Below, piece by piece: positions 13,928 through 14,003 of a stretch of DNA of 14,003 nucleotides. This stretch comes from an uncultured Bacilli bacterium (GTDB lineage: Bacteria; Bacillota_I; Bacilli_A; RF39; UBA660). The stretch lies in the NCBI GenBank assembly GCA_947624915.1, contig CANQMF010000027.1, positions 1-14,003 on the forward strand, written 5' to 3'. The notes under the pieces were generated by a model. The model was not told the origin of the DNA. It worked only from the letters and a program-made list of their open reading frames with translations, and did no database searches. Numbering within the stretch: position 1 is the stretch's first letter; each line of letters starts with the position of its first letter. The translations under genes and the position numbers were made by a program.

Positions 13928-14003
13928 GAGTCTGTAAAAAATTTTGTGTAAAGTAAAAAATCCTTTCTATGGTAATATAGAAATATAAAACCAAGGAAGG
14001 ATT
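13928..14003 (+). mobile_element. Probable left end of an IS256-family insertion sequence (cut by the window edge)
   Basis: From 13928 the sequence reads GAGTCTGTAAAAAATTTTG then TGTAAAG. As far as I recall, this resembles the left inverted repeats of IS256/mutator-type elements in Bacillota, which often contain a TGTAAAAATTTTGTGTAAA-like sequence. About 60 bases later comes AAGGAAGGATT at 13993-14003, a ribosome site with nothing after it in the window, which is where the transposase start would be expected. The transposase itself and the right end are outside, so this rests on one end only. Confidence 0.5.

Noticed and set aside
1..14003. TGA-as-Trp genetic code, tRNA or rRNA genes
   Set aside because: Genes read through normally with TGG for Trp, and no cloverleaf or rRNA-like segment was seen in the gaps.

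Overview
The window comes from an AT-rich, low-GC Gram-positive genome of Bacillota/Bacilli type. The protein types are those of Firmicutes: MraZ, RsmH, an FtsL-like protein, a class B PBP with PASTA repeats, a class B-like sortase, a PrsA-like lipoprotein, ComEA/ComEC and tiny YjcZ-like membrane proteins. The peptidoglycan genes rule out a true wall-less mollicute. Trp is encoded by TGG and no in-frame TGA is needed, so the standard code fits. An uncultured gut-type Bacilli lineage (RF39- or Erysipelotrichia-like) is plausible, but this is inference only.

Layout, left to right. (1) 1-602, minus: the N-terminal third of DNA primase dnaG, running off the window, behind a ~240-nt gap with two terminators, a promoter and a 38-codon ORF. 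(2) 845-3548, minus: comEA-comEC, overlapping genes for competence DNA uptake. (3) 3664-5442, plus: glmS, divergent from comEA. (4) A perfect 15-bp inverted repeat terminates glmS from one side and the next gene from the other. (5) 5578-7056, minus: an unrecognised membrane protein with an N-terminal zinc ribbon, five 35-residue tandem repeats, one TM helix and an extracellular domain. (6) 7282-12159, minus: a division/wall operon mraZ-rsmH-ftsL-pbp-sortase, started by a strong promoter with four 10-bp MraZ boxes over its start point and ended by a GAAA-loop terminator. (7) 12324-12574, minus: two tiny membrane-protein genes with near-ideal Shine-Dalgarno sequences. (8) 12696-13703, plus: a PrsA-like lipoprotein. 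(9) 13704-14003: a terminator and, at the very edge, what looks like the left end of an IS256-family insertion sequence.

How the genes relate. Most of the window serves the cell envelope: GlmS supplies amino-sugar precursor, MraZ/RsmH/FtsL/PBP form the start of the dcw (division and cell wall) cluster, the sortase attaches or polymerises surface proteins, and the PrsA-like lipoprotein would help exported proteins fold. The dcw operon is unusual: it stops after the PBP with a sortase, where mraY and the mur genes would normally follow. The most rewarding points for a second look are the MraZ operator, the tiny-gene pair, the sortase with Lys at the usual Arg position, the PBP insertion, the repeat-bearing zinc-ribbon protein and the apparent IS end.
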